Shown piece by piece: positions 19,745-31,677 of a DNA stretch of 64,000 bases. Made by a program: the position numbers and the translations under genes. The DNA lies in the NCBI GenBank assembly GCA_947396885.1, contig OX377202.1, positions 84,734,408 to 84,798,407 on the forward strand, read 5' to 3'. The first letter of the stretch is position 1. Every line of letters begins with the position of its first letter. The notes under the pieces are model-generated. The model made no database searches, had not been told where the DNA came from, and worked only from the letters and a program-made list of their open reading frames with translations. This stretch comes from Heligmosomoides polygyrus polygyrus (taxonomy: Eukaryota; Nematoda; Chromadorea; Rhabditida; Heligmosomidae).

Positions 19745-22325
19745 TATACGATACTTTGGTTACGTCATTCTTGGGAGAGAAGACTGCGTTCGTAAGGTAG
19801 GCCCTATTTTCGAAGTGTATTGAAGACTTCAAAGAAGGCTTCCGAGGCAGAGCTAGTCTACATTGCTACACACTGATATGAATGTAGCTGGACTCCACTT
19901 TAATCAAGTGCGATAAATGTGGTATCGGGCTCCTTTTATGTTCCATCCGCCACGAGGCGGTCATAATGGATGATGAAGGAGAAGAAACGCGCAAGATGAG
20001 AGTGAGAAAGCAGAGAAGCAGAATGAACACGTAAAGGCTTCCGCGCAGCTTTGCGATAAGCGGTGGGTGTCAAAAATTGTGAGGCGTGCCGCTCACGCGC
20101 ACTCACGTCTCGATGGTGGCCAGCGGCAGAGGTTCTTTACATTTTCTAGTTGGGATCTACTGCTTCTATACGCTTTCCATCCTTCTGTCTGCGCTCTAGC
20201 CGATCCCGACCACTGTCGGCTAGGAGCGCAGACGGAACGCTGCAGCGGTAAATTGGCGGCAACTCGGGGACCACTGTCCCTGCCGCCCAACATCTTGCCG
20301 CAAAAGTGTGTGGCTGCGGCAAGGCAGGGACGTAGAACTTATCGCTGCCGTTCGCCGCAGCCAGCAAGTTCCGCGCCCCTGTCCTATGGTTAAGGATAGG
20401 ACAGCAGATTTGCCACACAAGAGTGTGCGGAAGAATTACAATGGTGACACCAGTCAATTGAAAAAATGAAATCATAGTTCAATCCTTAGGCGTATAGATG
20501 ATGTTTAATTTCCACCCATGAGTAAGGCCTTAAGCTCAAGGAAAGCCTAGGCCTCACGGATTGAATAGGACCAAATTCATTTGTTTATTTGTTCATTTAC
20601 TGTAGGCACTATGGCGTGCTAAAAACAATCTTTAAAATGAAACGTACACCCCATGCAAATTCGTAATGAGATTTAATGGTTAGTAATATCAAACGAAGGG
20701 GGCGGATTCCCTGACCCATATGAAAATCAGGCAGCATAAAATCAGACAAGACGGTCAAGGAACAGAGGAAAACGTAAGAACAGAAAAGCGAGATTACACT
20801 GTGAGCTAGACTTTTGTAAGCTGGTTGCTTTCTTCTTTTCTAGATTAAAGCAGAACTGTAATAAGCAAATGTTTCCAAATTGGAGCAGTGAGGAGATAGC
20901 CAGCTGTGTTAGTTCAATTAAGAACATGTTATGGATTACTGAGCAGCTCGCTCCCGAAAACGCTGAGTCATTGCATATTCTATAGAAGAAAAGGTCAATG
21001 GCTGCATTGCACTGCGTCTCTAAATTCATTTGCATTTCATGCGCTTGCCCAGATAGTAAAATCCTCGAGCGAGGCAGAAAGGAGAACGAAGGGGACGTGA
21101 CCGAATTTGGTGTTATGAGACCTATGATCCTACAACACTAGAGCAAGGTCAATTGACTTACGATTTTCCTCATTGATCTGATTGCTAGGTATATCCATTG
21201 ACCTTTTGTTCGTCCTACTAAAATTTAAAGCAGTTGAGCTGCAGTGGATTATGAAGCCTGAGAGAAACTAATCCATATTTTCGTCAGGAATGGAGATCCC
21301 GGTATGTTTTAATGGTGAACATGGGAACGAACGGGTACAGGTTTATGTGAGGGATCAATGGAATCCAACCAATCGAAGGCACTTCCCTACGAGGGATGAA
21401 CCTTAAATGACATACAAGTTTCTGTAGCCGACCTTCGCCAATGGGCTACTGGCATGGAACTTGGCAAGGGGGGGGGGGGGGAGGGCGGGGGTTGCTTCGT
21501 AAATCTCTAATAACTACAAATCTTAAATGACCAGCTTTTTTGAGAGGGATGGGGTGGGGGGATTCAGTCCTAACAAATAGCTTCATTGAATTTTTCCACC
21601 CTGACATCAACATTTGTAAATCTATTTCTATTTCTCTTTTCTGCCTGCTGCCACATTGCAAGTCTTGCTCACAGCAGCTGAGTGGATGACGGCAAGATTT
21701 ATTTAACCGAGTGGGATAAGAAAACATAAATCAATGCGTTAGGAGTTGACACGCTTTATAGGGGTGCCCGAATTGTTAAGCGACATCATGCGATATCAGC
21801 ATTTATAGGCTAAGCATTGTGGCTTTAGTTTGCCCCATCGTGAGATCCACTTAGTTTTCGAACAACAGCCTTCGTTGTGGCCACTGTCAATATTTGCTCA
21901 AGAATGCTCAAAAATGTCAAATGATTACAAATCCTGATGTCCATATTAGATCAATCATTGTCCTAAACTGAAGCCTTTTCCCTTCACAGTTTGGCTTTGA
22001 GCTCACTTCCACATCGGGACCAAAAATTTTTCGTTCTGCGGTGGAGAGACAACGACCCATGATGAGACGTTGGCTGCGAAAGTATCGGTGGAGATAGCAT
22101 GTTGCCAAGGAGCCGCAGACTCCAGGCGAAATAGCACGCCGGCGACAAGAGACTGCAGACGCGCTGCGACAAGGCAGCGGACAGCCGGAGCGGGACGAAC
22201 GGGGACGAGTTGCCCGTAAAGCGTTGGCAAGTGACGAGAGTTGTCGTCGAAGGCTAGTGTTGAATGAACAGGAAGTTGTCCACGACGGACACGAGAACCT
22301 CAGTCCGTAGGTTCTTTGATTTTCT
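19745..22325. other. No gene recognised; GC-rich hairpins and a poly-G run
   Basis: At about 20190-20235 GCGCTCTAGCCGA and its complement TCGGCTAGGAGCGC form a hairpin. At about 20376-20402 CTGTCCTATGGTTAAGGATA folds on itself and resembles the centre of the MITE at 16660. A run of 12-13 G lies near 21469-21481. Otherwise nothing could be assigned. Confidence 0.45.
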
Positions 22326-22327
22326 TT

Positions 22328-22470
22328 GACGGTTATTTATTTATTTAGTTATTTATTTATTACACAAAATGTGTGCCATAAATCATAAATAAAACAAATA
22401 CTGTAGATTAAGCCAGACCACATACATGACATATGTTCAGTTTGAGTGTTTTTCAATCCATTGGTGAATG
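22328..22470 (-). repeat. ATTT-rich simple repeat, possibly the tail of a minus-strand LINE
   Basis: TTATTTATTTATTTAGTTAT at 22328 mirrors the (AAAT)n tails of CR1-like LINEs. The adjoining minus-strand sequence gives no recognisable RT motif, so the LINE link is inference only. Confidence 0.35.
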
Positions 22471-23149
22471 TGGGAACTCCAGTTTGAAATTGGATAAATT
22501 GATATCGTTGTAAGTTCATTGCCTGCTTCATTGTTACTGGAAAGAGGTTTGTCGAAGAGTAGTCCGCACTTGTTTCTTACAATGGAAGAAAAAAATAACC
22601 TGCAAAGGCTGTTGAAAATAGTAAAAAGAACATAAAGCGTAGATAAAATTCTTTTCGCGAAGACCTCTTGCATGCGAATTATAAGATGCCAAAGTCCACG
22701 ACCTTCTACGTACATGACCCAAGGCGGGCCCTGTATCTCAAAGGCCTCTTTAAACTGGTACGCACCTCAGGCGGTAGCATAGAAGGGAGTTGCGCATATT
22801 CAAATGCACGAACGAAAGACGTCGGTACGGAGAATAAGATTCAAGTTGAACAAAAGCAAGAAAAGGAAAATGTATAAAGAATATTAAATGCAACCTGGGA
22901 CTACTCTTCGCGCCGCCTTTACATAGATACATACATATACATCACCCATAAGACAATGAACTCGCCCACGATCTGAGAATTACTATGTTGGTTAGAAAAA
23001 CACTCATTGTAATTAGCAATCATGATTGAGAACTATATTCTTAAAAATGTACTGCTTCATTGGACTGCCGGTATCTTCCTGAAGACTGGACTGCGAGATG
23101 AAGAGCGGGGCCGGTAGATTGTCTCTGACAAGCCATGGCAAGGATGAAA

Positions 23150-24985
23150 GTGAAAGTTGGCTGCAATCAAAGACATCATCGTTAGACTTTATTATTTCCT
23201 AGAATTTGCAAAAGATCAAGCTTTTCCAACCTTGCTTTGAAGAGGCTACTTTCGGAACAAAAAATTTCTGCTGGAATGCGCTGGAACCATCTGGCAACTC
23301 GACAAAATAGTGAGTTAAAGATTTTTCCACGACATTTAGTTGTTGGATGTTTACAGTGAATGGTGAAACTACCAATTCTCTCGTTACATAGTCTGTAAAT
23401 CCAGTACTTATTGGGGTTAAGACGAGTCTCTCTGCGAAGTACTCGGAAACAAAAAAACGAGATCAGAAATCGCCCTTCTGCATTGTAAATTTTGCAGGTT
23501 TAGTATTCTAAGCAGGTCTGAATAACATGGCATGTTAACATGCCCGAGTAATTACTATTTCTGTGGAAAACTATTTTTGTAAATGTTTTCTGGACATTTT
23601 TTTTGGAGAATGTATTTTTTGCGCAGGAATTCCATACTGGAGAGTTGTAATCAAGATGTGGCAAAACGTAGGTTTTGAACAGACGAACGAGCATTACGAA
23701 GAAGAGAAAAAAGCGCTGCATAAGCTTTTCTTACAGTGTAGTTGATATGCTCTGAAAACCTAGATTTGTATCCATCAAACCCAGGTCTTTGGCAATTTCA
23801 GATTTCGTAAGTATGACTCCGTTTATACAGTATTCATTACAAGACCCTTTTCCTATGTGGAATACAGAGCATTTGTTCAGATTTACTGTGATGTCCCATT
23901 GTACTGAATATTCGTTTAGAAGTTGCATACGTTTTTTTAGAGCAGAACGTACTTCATCACAGTTCCTTTCATCATCAACCCCATAGATTTTGACATCTTC
24001 AGCGTATATCTGGACTTTACATGTGTTGAAATCGCGAGCACCCTAGGTAGATCGATTATGTAGACAATAAAAAGTAAAGGTGAAATTACTCCGCCTTGAG
24101 GTACGCCACTAGTGCAGTTATGTCTTCCAGAGTACTCCTTACCATGCTTAACCGTCATGTATCGATAAATCAATAAAAATCACGTCAACCGATTTTCCTC
24201 TACTCAGAGCTAATGTCCAATCGTGCAAATTGTCCACCAAATTTGTTGTAGTGGAAGCTCCACTTAGGAAGCCATGCTGCTCAGAGGGGAACGGATGGAA
24301 TTTATGAATTCATGACATTTCCTTGTGTTTTCAACTGAATCTCTTGAATTTAATGAACATCCTAATCTGTTCCATGACTTTGATAGGTGTCGGTGTAATA
24401 CTTATTGGCCGGTATTCACTAGTTTGGCGCTATTAACATTCGGTATGGCTGTAACCAGAGCCTCCTTCCAAATTTCCGGCACTTCTCCTAACATGAACGA
24501 AACATTGAAAATATATGCAAGTGGTTTAGAAATGGACTGAGCGCATTTTTTGAATACTATAGGTGGTATACCATCATAAGGTTCCGTCACGGAAATTTTC
24601 ATATGCTTAAGTATTCGAGTGATAGCAGAAGGATGGATGTATAGATTTTCTTGATTATGTACATGTGGCAGTAACTAAATGAAAGGTAGGCTTAGGATGT
24701 TCATCAGATTCAACAGATTCAGTTGAAAACACATTTGAAAAGAAATTTCCAAGAGCACTTGCTTTGGTAGAATCGGAAATGCACATTGAGCCATCTCTAT
24801 AGGACAGGAACTTGTTGGTGACCTTTAATTTTCTTTCTTATATATACGTGAAGGCTTTTCATGGATGGACAAGATGCTAAACGTCGCTCTTTGTTATCTA
24901 AAAACCTTCTCAGATGGTAGTCAATATCGGAGCATACTTTTTTATATGGTAGGATGTTCCATAGGGTTAATAGAATTGGAAAAGA
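23150..24985 (-). mobile_element. CR1-like LINE reverse transcriptase, decayed
   Basis: On the minus strand the following appear in order. An RT N-terminal linker (KVCSDIDYHLRRFLDNKERR) is followed by the fingers block DGIPPIVFKKCAQSISKPLAY with GEVPEIWKEALVTAIP, and the palm block SGVPQGGVISPLLFIVYIID at about 24050-24120. The region normally carrying YADD reads as a Tyr-Thr-Leu-Lys remnant. Then come WDITVNLNKCSVFHIGKG and a C-terminal LFKTYVLPHLDYNSPVWN. The end near 23200-23350 encodes SLFKARLEKLDLLQIL. Frameshifts and the damaged catalytic box make it inactive. It abuts a BEL/Pao remnant at its 5' side. Confidence 0.82.
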
Positions 24986-25009
24986 TGTTCTGCTTGATGT
25001 TATTGGTAG

Positions 25010-26170
25010 TTAATTGAGCCATTCGGACACGGGATGGAAACCAGCAGAGACGATATTTGTTCCTGTTGACATAATTGTATTGAGCAATTGATGTCCCTTT
25101 GGACACAGTTGGTTGCGTAGATTATCGGTTTAGGGGCATTGAGCTCTGACGGACATCTGATATCTGCTGCTAAAACAGTGTTAATTGAGAGTAATGTCGC
25201 TTTGAGTGAGAGTGTCGCTGGTGATTTCAATCTTGTGATTGTCTTTCGGTGTTCGTTTCGCACCGGGTTGCTTTGTGTGCCGTGTCTTGATTCTGGCGGG
25301 TTTTCTAGTTCGAGTTTGTAGAGATGGGTCTGATGATTAGCTTGTTTGATGGCAGTCTGATTCAAGCTGATCATTGAGATTCATCAGATGAGAGGAGTTG
25401 ACCCATCTTCCATTGTCCTCTGTCAAGATTTTTGTTTTCGATGAGAACAAGGTGGCCTCCACGTGGGGTTGATTCACGGAAGAATTGCGGACGAGGATGA
25501 TTCATTCGAAATTGCTCACGGAGGCTCGTTAAGTATTCGTTCTTCCACCTTTTCCGGAAACGATTCAAAGTGTTATTGATGTGTTTCCATTGCTAGAATG
25601 GCTCTTCCTCTGTTGATGTTGTTGCATGAAATCCCGTTTCGTTTTCGTTGATGCGTGGTAGGGAAAATGTTGACCCTGGTTGAGTGAAGTCAATAGGGTG
25701 AAGAGAAAGTGGCCGGTCATCCTCGGGGATGTAGGTGAGCGGGCGGTCTACTATTGATTATTGTTTCTGTTCCCTCTGCTGAGGTGCGAAGTTCGTCGAT
25801 TTGTGTAGGCTACTATGCAGCACGTGTTTGGGAAAAATCTAGAAGATATGGACCATTTTTTCCAGCAGGCCTCTCTGCTTCTGGCTGATACCTGTAATGA
25901 ATTTGATCTTCCCGGGATGTCCAGGGAGTTTGATGTGCAAGATCTGTTCGTACCTCTCATATTGTAGTTCGTTGATGATCTGGAATGGTTTGGCGTTGTC
26001 GCACATTTAGGATAGGCTATGGTTGCGAAGAATCGACGTACATAGAGATTGAAAGAGCGCTTGTGATGAGATATTCAGTACAATGTCGACGTAAATGGCT
26101 CTTGTATTCACGCACGTGATGAGAAGAGTCCAGTATGATTTTCCATGCCCGACTGTCGTTTAATCTTGGC
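25010..26170 (-). mobile_element. BEL/Pao LTR retrotransposon, integrase fragment
   Basis: The minus strand shows a decayed integrase core: MYVDSS-type segment, RRFFATIAYPK, CDNAKPF, LLEKMVHIF, and HSSLHKSTNFA. It continues with RPLTYIPEDDRPLSLHPIDF, then RFRKRWKNEYLTSLREQF and a C-terminal GGHLVLIENKN-RGQWKMGQL block. That last combination (RWxxEYLxxLRE followed by VLxxxxNxxRGQWKxG) is diagnostic of BEL/Pao integrases. Frameshifts separate the blocks. No LTRs, protease or RT were found, so this is a 3' pol fragment. Its downstream tail (25010-25374) may be the rest of the polyprotein. Confidence 0.82.
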
Positions 26171-26199
26171 ATGCCGTTTAACATTGGTGTAGGATGTTG

Positions 26200-27700
26200 T
26201 GAAGCTGTTAAGCTAAGATTATTATGGAAGCTTTATTCGACATACTTGCTGCGTATTCGCCTTCTTCAGAGCCTGGAAAGCCTAAAAGAGTTTGAGAATT
26301 TACTCGTCCAAGGTTCATTTCAAGCTACAGGAGTCTCTAAAGTTAATGAGAGGATGAAACGAATAGGGAGTAAGGCAACCCGACTGCCCCTATGGAAACA
26401 GCCGAAAGGCTGGTTGGTCACCCTCGGATGGAGAACGATTGGATGAGCTCTCCCTTCGGGTCAGCCTCTCACAAGGAAAGGTACCGAAGCGTATGTCTGA
26501 ACTGGGAGAGCGAGTCACATAGGAAGAATCCCCACCCCTTAGTACGAAAATGTGCTTATTTTTTGTCAAGTCGTTGCTGCTGTATTTTTGCGTGTAATCT
26601 CGTTGATTGAGGTTTGAAGGTTCTGGCGTCTATACCATTTCCAGAGGTTTTTTGCCTAATTTCCCAGCTACATGCTGTGGTATCCAAGATGATGATGGAA
26701 GAATGTTCAACACCAGTGATACCCAGGTACCAAGTGCGTGAAGCAGCACTGGTCACAATACGGGCAGCGTATAAATGCTACAGGGCCCTCACAGTTTGTT
26801 TCCCTGCATGGACCAATGACCTCGAGAAAAAACAATCCTGCTCGGATTTTCAAAAGAGTCCAGGATGTGACGCTATCATTAGAAACCAGGGCTGTGGGTA
26901 GCGCAAATTAACCTAAATGGCATCGATACACTTTTCCCTCATCATTGCCTGTCATCTGGAGTCTGCTGAAGGTTTTCTGAAACCTAATACCGGCAGTGTC
27001 TGCCGATGCTCGAGTGGTGATCCACCTGCTCACGCTGAAGTGGGCCCACCTTTAGACAAAACCCTTCGTGGGAAGAAATCATCTGTCACTTCCACTACGG
27101 CTTTCCGGCAGATTCATCGCGGGCGTACAAGACCCCCAAACTGGTGGTGCGCCGTATTCCATTTTGACTTCAAAGAGCGCCTGCTCCTTGGGTTTAACGG
27201 CTTGGCAAAAAAATGAACACATTTTTATACTAATTGGAGGGGGTGAGGATACCTCCTATATGACTCGCTCTCCCCGTTAAGGCATACGCTTCAGACCCTT
27301 CACTTGTCGGCAGCCCTCTGACTGGCACCATACAGGGTCAAGCCCATAGAGGTTGGCAAGTGTGGTCAGCTCCTGAGTTTCGGCTGCCTGTTCCTCTCTC
27401 CTATTGATCGCGGGGTTCTTGAACGCAATCCACAACGCCTCAGGGTTTTGCGCGCCGCCATTTCGGACTCACGCGCTAGGATCGTCACAGCTATCCCAAC
27501 CACAGCGCCACTATGACTCCGCAGTCTATGCGCCCTTAAAGGAGTGGAGACCTTGCATTTCTCCAGTCCATCCACATGCTTCTTCACTCTAACCCAAACA
27601 GGTCTACCCGTCTCACCTATGTATTCCTCGTTGCATTGACGGCAAGTGTGAGGTACACCGTTCCCGAGACTCTACAGTCGTCTTCCCTACCGCGTAGGTA
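26200..27700 (-). mobile_element. Penelope-like element (GIY-YIG end), interrupted
   Basis: At 27330-27700 the minus strand encodes CNEEYIGETGRPVWVRVKKH, the YIG part of a GIY-YIG nuclease, then STPLRAHRLRSHSGAVVGI and AARKTL. A shifted frame continues as NPEALWIAFKNPAINRREEQ. At 26200-26480 lies the element's tail, matching 6790-7040 (CTTCTTCAGAGCCTGG ... GTAAGGCAACCCGACTG ... TCACCCTCGGATGGAGA). The intervening 26480-27330 is not Penelope sequence and includes repeat family B at 27215-27330, so it is probably a later insertion. Only the nuclease end is preserved. Confidence 0.78.
27215..27330 (+). repeat. Dispersed repeat family B, copy 3
   Basis: ACACATTTTTATACTAATTG ... CCTCCTATATGACTCGC ... 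CATACGCTTCAGACCC corresponds closely to 5745-5850. Confidence 0.65.
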
Positions 27701-28535
27701 GACCATGCGGGAAGAAGTAGTACATGCGCTTTCATAGAGATGGTTTCTAACAAGCTGCGCCCTAAGGTTGGCGGAGGTATCTCAACGACCCTTACAAGGT
27801 CGTCTAGTTAGGCCTGCGAACACAGCCCCGTACCTGGGTGCTGAGTGCATTCTTTATAAAGGGTACTGAAAGGAGAACCTTGCTACGTTTTTGAGCGCTA
27901 CGTGTTCGAGCTGCTGACGGTCGACGACCTCTCTTAGGCATGTTAAACTAGTGCAGCTGTGCAGAACGTGCTCTAAACAATGGCTCTTTTAGGAGTGCAA
28001 GGATATGCAGAAAAGAAGTGCACTATGATTTTCTTGTTACTAGATTTCCGGCTCCACCTAGTTTGAAAGGTGCTCTGAGAGAAACGGACTTCATCGCTTA
28101 GGAACGCGCCTATGGTCGGCTTCTTGTTTGTGAGCTTAATGTATTAAGGTAGGCGTTAATGATAAAGGAGGTGAGTTTGTGGTTCTTCCACAACAGCTGG
28201 ATAACAGCACCTCCAGAACATTATTATCTACAGTCGATTCACCTATGGGAAGTTCGCCAAGCAGTTCGCCTTCTTATCCGGAAGTGGGCTGAGGTCGCAA
28301 AATCAGCGATACATTCGAAAAGCCTTATAACGCGCCTTAGGTGTGACTATCCTGTCTGCCTGTTCTTTACGTCCTTACCAATACCGACAAACTGCCATCG
28401 GGAGGTGACCTCTGCGATCCCACACAACATTAGTTTAGGCCTATCACAAGCAGCGTTGGTGGTCGTGCAGATCGTATTTCCTGGCTGCTGAACTTGATAC
28501 TTACGCAGCTATAAAAGGTTGTACTTACCCACCTT
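27700..28535. other. No feature firmly recognised
   Basis: A plus-strand frame at 28159-28491 lacks recognisable motifs. It may be part of the Penelope element that follows but cannot be shown to be. Confidence 0.4.
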
Positions 28536-28539
28536 CCTT

Positions 28540-28780
28540 CCCCGGCTGGCTTTTTGAGTGAACTTCAGAACACAGTTCTGGAAGGTGGTAGCTTTTTAAT
28601 AAAGTCATTTGATGCCACATCACTGTACACGAATGTCTCCAACGACAATGCTATGCAGTTTGTTCATGAACTTATCGTGGAACACCAGGACCAGATTGTA
28701 GTTTTTGGGCTGAGTGTGACTCAGATAGTGACACTCATAAATGCGTGTCTTCAGTGTAACATCTTAAGGTAATCTAATGA
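28540..28780 (+). mobile_element. Penelope-like element reverse transcriptase fragment
   Basis: The plus strand encodes LSELQN, then SFLIKSFDATSLYTNVSNDN followed by AMQFVHELIVEHQ and SVTQIVTLINACLQCNI. FDxTxLYTNV is the RT motif A region characteristic of Penelope-like elements. The frame ends where motif B onward should follow. Its orientation is opposite to the GIY-YIG piece at 27330-27700, so the two are separate insertions or an inverted arrangement. Confidence 0.8.
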
Positions 28781-29147
28781 ATACTACAGGCAGGTCAGAG
28801 GGTTGGCCTGCAGACCAACTGTAACGCTGAAAGTAAGCGTTTAACGTGCTTTCTATGTTCCGACTCTTTAGAAAACTCCAAAGTTTGCGTCTAGGAGGAA
28901 ATCTTGACGTCGTGTACCTTGAAGTGGGGAGCGCATCTATGTACATACGCCTCCCGCTAGGGGCGTGGCGTCATGAGGTACATCGGCTGTTTTGCGGATC
29001 GGGAAATTTTGTTTTGCGTCTCACTGGCTTCGTAAGGCAGCCGTTTAACTTTCGGTGAAGCCCAGGGGGTTGGCGTGTGAGAGCAGGGGAAGATCGCATG
29101 CCCTCGGCGAGGGGCGTGGTCATATTTCATACAACCTGACCATGTGT

Positions 29148-30345
29148 CCGGGCCCTCGAATGTGGGGTACAGTATCCTAGCGTCAGCGTGTGCCCACGTC
29201 CATACGTACACGCGCCATGACGTATGGGACGTGGCGAAAGCTTCAGTGTCATGGAAATCGGTGGCTCAGCAGAGTGCGACGCTGCTTCACAGGTGGTAGG
29301 CCTGATCGATTCCAGTGCTATGCATTATTTGTGCATTTTTTCATGACCACTGTCTCCTTTACCACTTTGCTTCCTACACATCTCCCACACATTTATTTCA
29401 CTCTAAATGGTCAAATAAGGGTCAGATTCGTGATCAATACTCTACCTCCTATAGACAAAGATTAGGCGAAAACGGTGACCTTTCCATCATTAGTCACCCC
29501 TACCCTGTGACTTACCGTACTCCAGCGTAATACGAAAAACTAATATCAAATTCGTCATCAGCATCCCAAATAACTCCCTGGAAAATGTTTGGGCGAAATC
29601 AGTGATTATGACCCCGACAGCCCTAGTCGCTTGTACCTGCTGTAACTCGTGCCTGCTGAAAGGTCATTGTTTAGCATTCGCTGAAAAACACAAAACGTTG
29701 TATAATACAGAAAGTGAGAAAGTGGGTGAAGTACAGCTCTTAGTACCCTTGTTTGCCAATTTAGAGTGAAATGTGTAGGAGCTGTGTAGGAAGTAAACAA
29801 ATCTACATTATTATTGAGGCACTATTGTACTTTCACGACTCCAGAGGTCGAGGAAAGGTTCAAAAAATTTTTTCGCCCAAACCTCGCTCAGGAGATTATT
29901 TGGGGTGCTGATCACAAATCTGACATCCGTTTTTCGTATTACACTAGAGTAAGTTACATTAGGTAGGGTTGACTAACGATGGGAAGGTCATGGTCACCGT
30001 TGGCCTAAACTTTATCTATATAGATTATCTGGAGTGTTTATCACGAATCTGACCCTTATTGACAATTTAGAGTGAAATAAATGTGTAGAAGATGTGTAGG
30101 AGGCAAATTGGTAAAGGACGCAGTGGTGAAGAAAAAATGCAAAAATAGTGCATAGCACCGGAATCGATCAGACTTACCACCTGTGAAGCAGCGTCGCACC
30201 CTGCTGAGCCATCGATTCGCATAACACTAAGGCTTTCGCCACGCCCATACGTCATGGGGCGTGCAAGTATGCACGCGGGCACGCGCTGACGGTGCGATAC
30301 TGTATCCTACATGAAAGGGCCCGTAGCTCTTTTGGGCCAAGGACC
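29148..30345. repeat. 1.2-kb foldback repeat with ~450-bp arms
   Basis: The left arm (about 29148-29600) and the right arm (about 29870-30345) are reverse complements at high identity. Shared blocks are GACGTATGGG.CGTGGCGAAAGC, GACGCTGCTTCACAGGTGGTA, TTTATTTCACTCTAAAT and TCACCCCTACC-like sequence. A ~270-bp spacer (GTTGTATAATACAGAAAGTG ...) separates them. A related sequence without the second arm is at 51230-51965, and a weaker one near 39390-39720. No open frame with a domain was seen. Confidence 0.82.
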
Positions 30346-30364
30346 CAGCAAAAACGAGACACGT

Positions 30365-30460
30365 TTTTCTACAATGTGTAGGGTGGAGATTGTCGCAGTA
30401 CTATCCAATTCCCCCGTTCAGACGTACACCAGAGACCATTCCCTTGTTAGTAAAGCTTTT
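30365..30460 (+). repeat. Dispersed repeat family B, copy 4 (most diverged)
   Basis: ACACGTTTTTCTACAATGTG ... CCAATTCCCCCGTTCAGACG ... CCCTTGTTAG resembles the other copies in spacing and in several blocks. Confidence 0.45.
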
Positions 30461-30757
30461 AGGGATTGAAATTCTACTAAAGTTTGGACAACTGGTGAAG
30501 AAGAGTGCCAGAGTCTCTAAGAACATATGTGCTAGTAATTGGCTATCCAAGCACATAATCTTATAAGACTTAGGCCTTGTTCACCTTTCGTTGGTAAGGA
30601 ATTCCACCAAAGACTGAAAGGCAATACGTCAACGAAATTATTTATCAGATGGTCCCACAGATTGGTAGCCTTTTTTTAGGGAAATGGCTTTCCAGTCCTC
30701 TTTGAGACTGACAGTTTTTCTAACAAACTCTACACAGAGACTTTGGACTGAGTGTTA

Positions 30758-31018
30758 TCACGAGGTGACATTTGACAATTGCGGCATCAGCCGATCACAC
30801 TGCGATAGAGTTTTGACTTTGTGGTATTGATTTATAAGCCACGTTGGCGTTGCACTACAGTCACAGCTTTCATCGACTAATAACAATATCTGAGCGGCCG
30901 TCATTATCTGGTTGAGAAAGGCGACGTTGTTCTGCGTGTACAGGTCCCACTGAACAGGAGAAGTAACATAAATTGCAGAGGAAATGAACGGAAAGGTGTT
31001 ACGAATGCGTGAAGCCAT
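30758..31018 (-). CDS. Unassigned 86-codon open frame, possible single-exon gene or exon
   Basis: A minus-strand frame starts at an ATG in an AAAA-ATGG context and stops after 86 codons. Residues are varied and not low in complexity (for example QWDLYTQNNVAFLNQIMTA and VDESCDCSATPTWLINQY). I do not recognise a family. There is no obvious signal peptide, and no splice signals or repeat membership were established. It could be a chance frame; it is listed because its composition looks more protein-like than its neighbours. Confidence 0.25.
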   Translation of the reverse strand: MASRIRNTFPFISSAIYVTSPVQWDLYTQNNVAFLNQIMTAAQILLLVDESCDCSATPTWLINQYHKVKTLSQCDRLMPQLSNVTS

Positions 31019-31395
31019 TTTTAGTTGAAGTATGCATTAATGTAATTGTTTGAGAAACTGATGTCCATTGACGAGTGCGCTACGAAGGTATAAATAATGA
31101 AATGTCTAAAACTTGTAAAGGTCTAAAATTTTATTGTAAGTGTGTTTCTATGTAGCACCATCATATTCAGAACTGAAGGAGGACTGAAACGAAGTGGTCA
31201 ATAACCATCGACTTCCAGCATAAAACTGTCACATCGGTCGAACAAAGAAAACGAACGAAAACTCGAGAAACCATTTATTTTAGAATGCTTAATAAATATG
31301 CTCCGTTTTACCTGAAATCTGTTTAGAAGCAGAAATATGCAGGAGAGATAATACCATCATCAGCCTTCAGACTAATAACGAAGTGGGGATGAGTG

Positions 31396-31421
31396 TGCAC
31401 GTGCACGTGCACGTGCACGTG
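31396..31421. repeat. (GTGCAC)n microsatellite
   Basis: Four to five GTGCAC units in a row, directly at the left end of the 31422-31671 element. The right flank also begins GTGCAC, so the microsatellite may have grown from a target duplication. Confidence 0.8.
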
Positions 31422-31671
31422 TATACTATTGTTGTGCTCCCCCAAAAATTTCGAATATCAGAATATATTCGAATAGCGACGATTTTCGAATATTCGAAAA
31501 TCGCATTTTTTCGAGCATTCAAATTAGAATACCTTCGAAAATCTCGTTTTTTGAGCATTCGAGTTCAAATGCATTCGAAAATCGTTTTTCGAGCGTACGA
31601 AAACGAGTAGTCGATTTCGAATAGAATTATTCGAATTTGAATGCTCGAATATTCATTCGGGCACAAATATA
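31422..31671. mobile_element. TATAC-family element, third member (250 bp), TTCGAATA array
   Basis: The left end TATACTATTGTTGTGCTCCC and the right end, read as its complement TATATTTGTGCCCGAAT, are imperfect inverted repeats enclosing an array of TTCGAATA/TTCGAAAA units (about 31449-31660). The left flank is a (GTGCAC)n microsatellite (31396-31421) and the right flank starts GTGCACAC, so the target duplication cannot be resolved exactly. It resembles the elements at 38023-41279 and 44809-45247 in ends and architecture. Confidence 0.6.
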
Positions 31672-31677
31672 GTGCAC

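Noticed and set aside
21469..21490. Long poly-G runs (also near 48450, 54755, 59680, 62903)
   Set aside because: Homopolymers of uncertain true length; possibly sequencing artefacts, and no function can be argued from them.
25139..25321. Plus-strand frame
   Set aside because: Opposite the BEL/Pao polyprotein fragment and without motifs.
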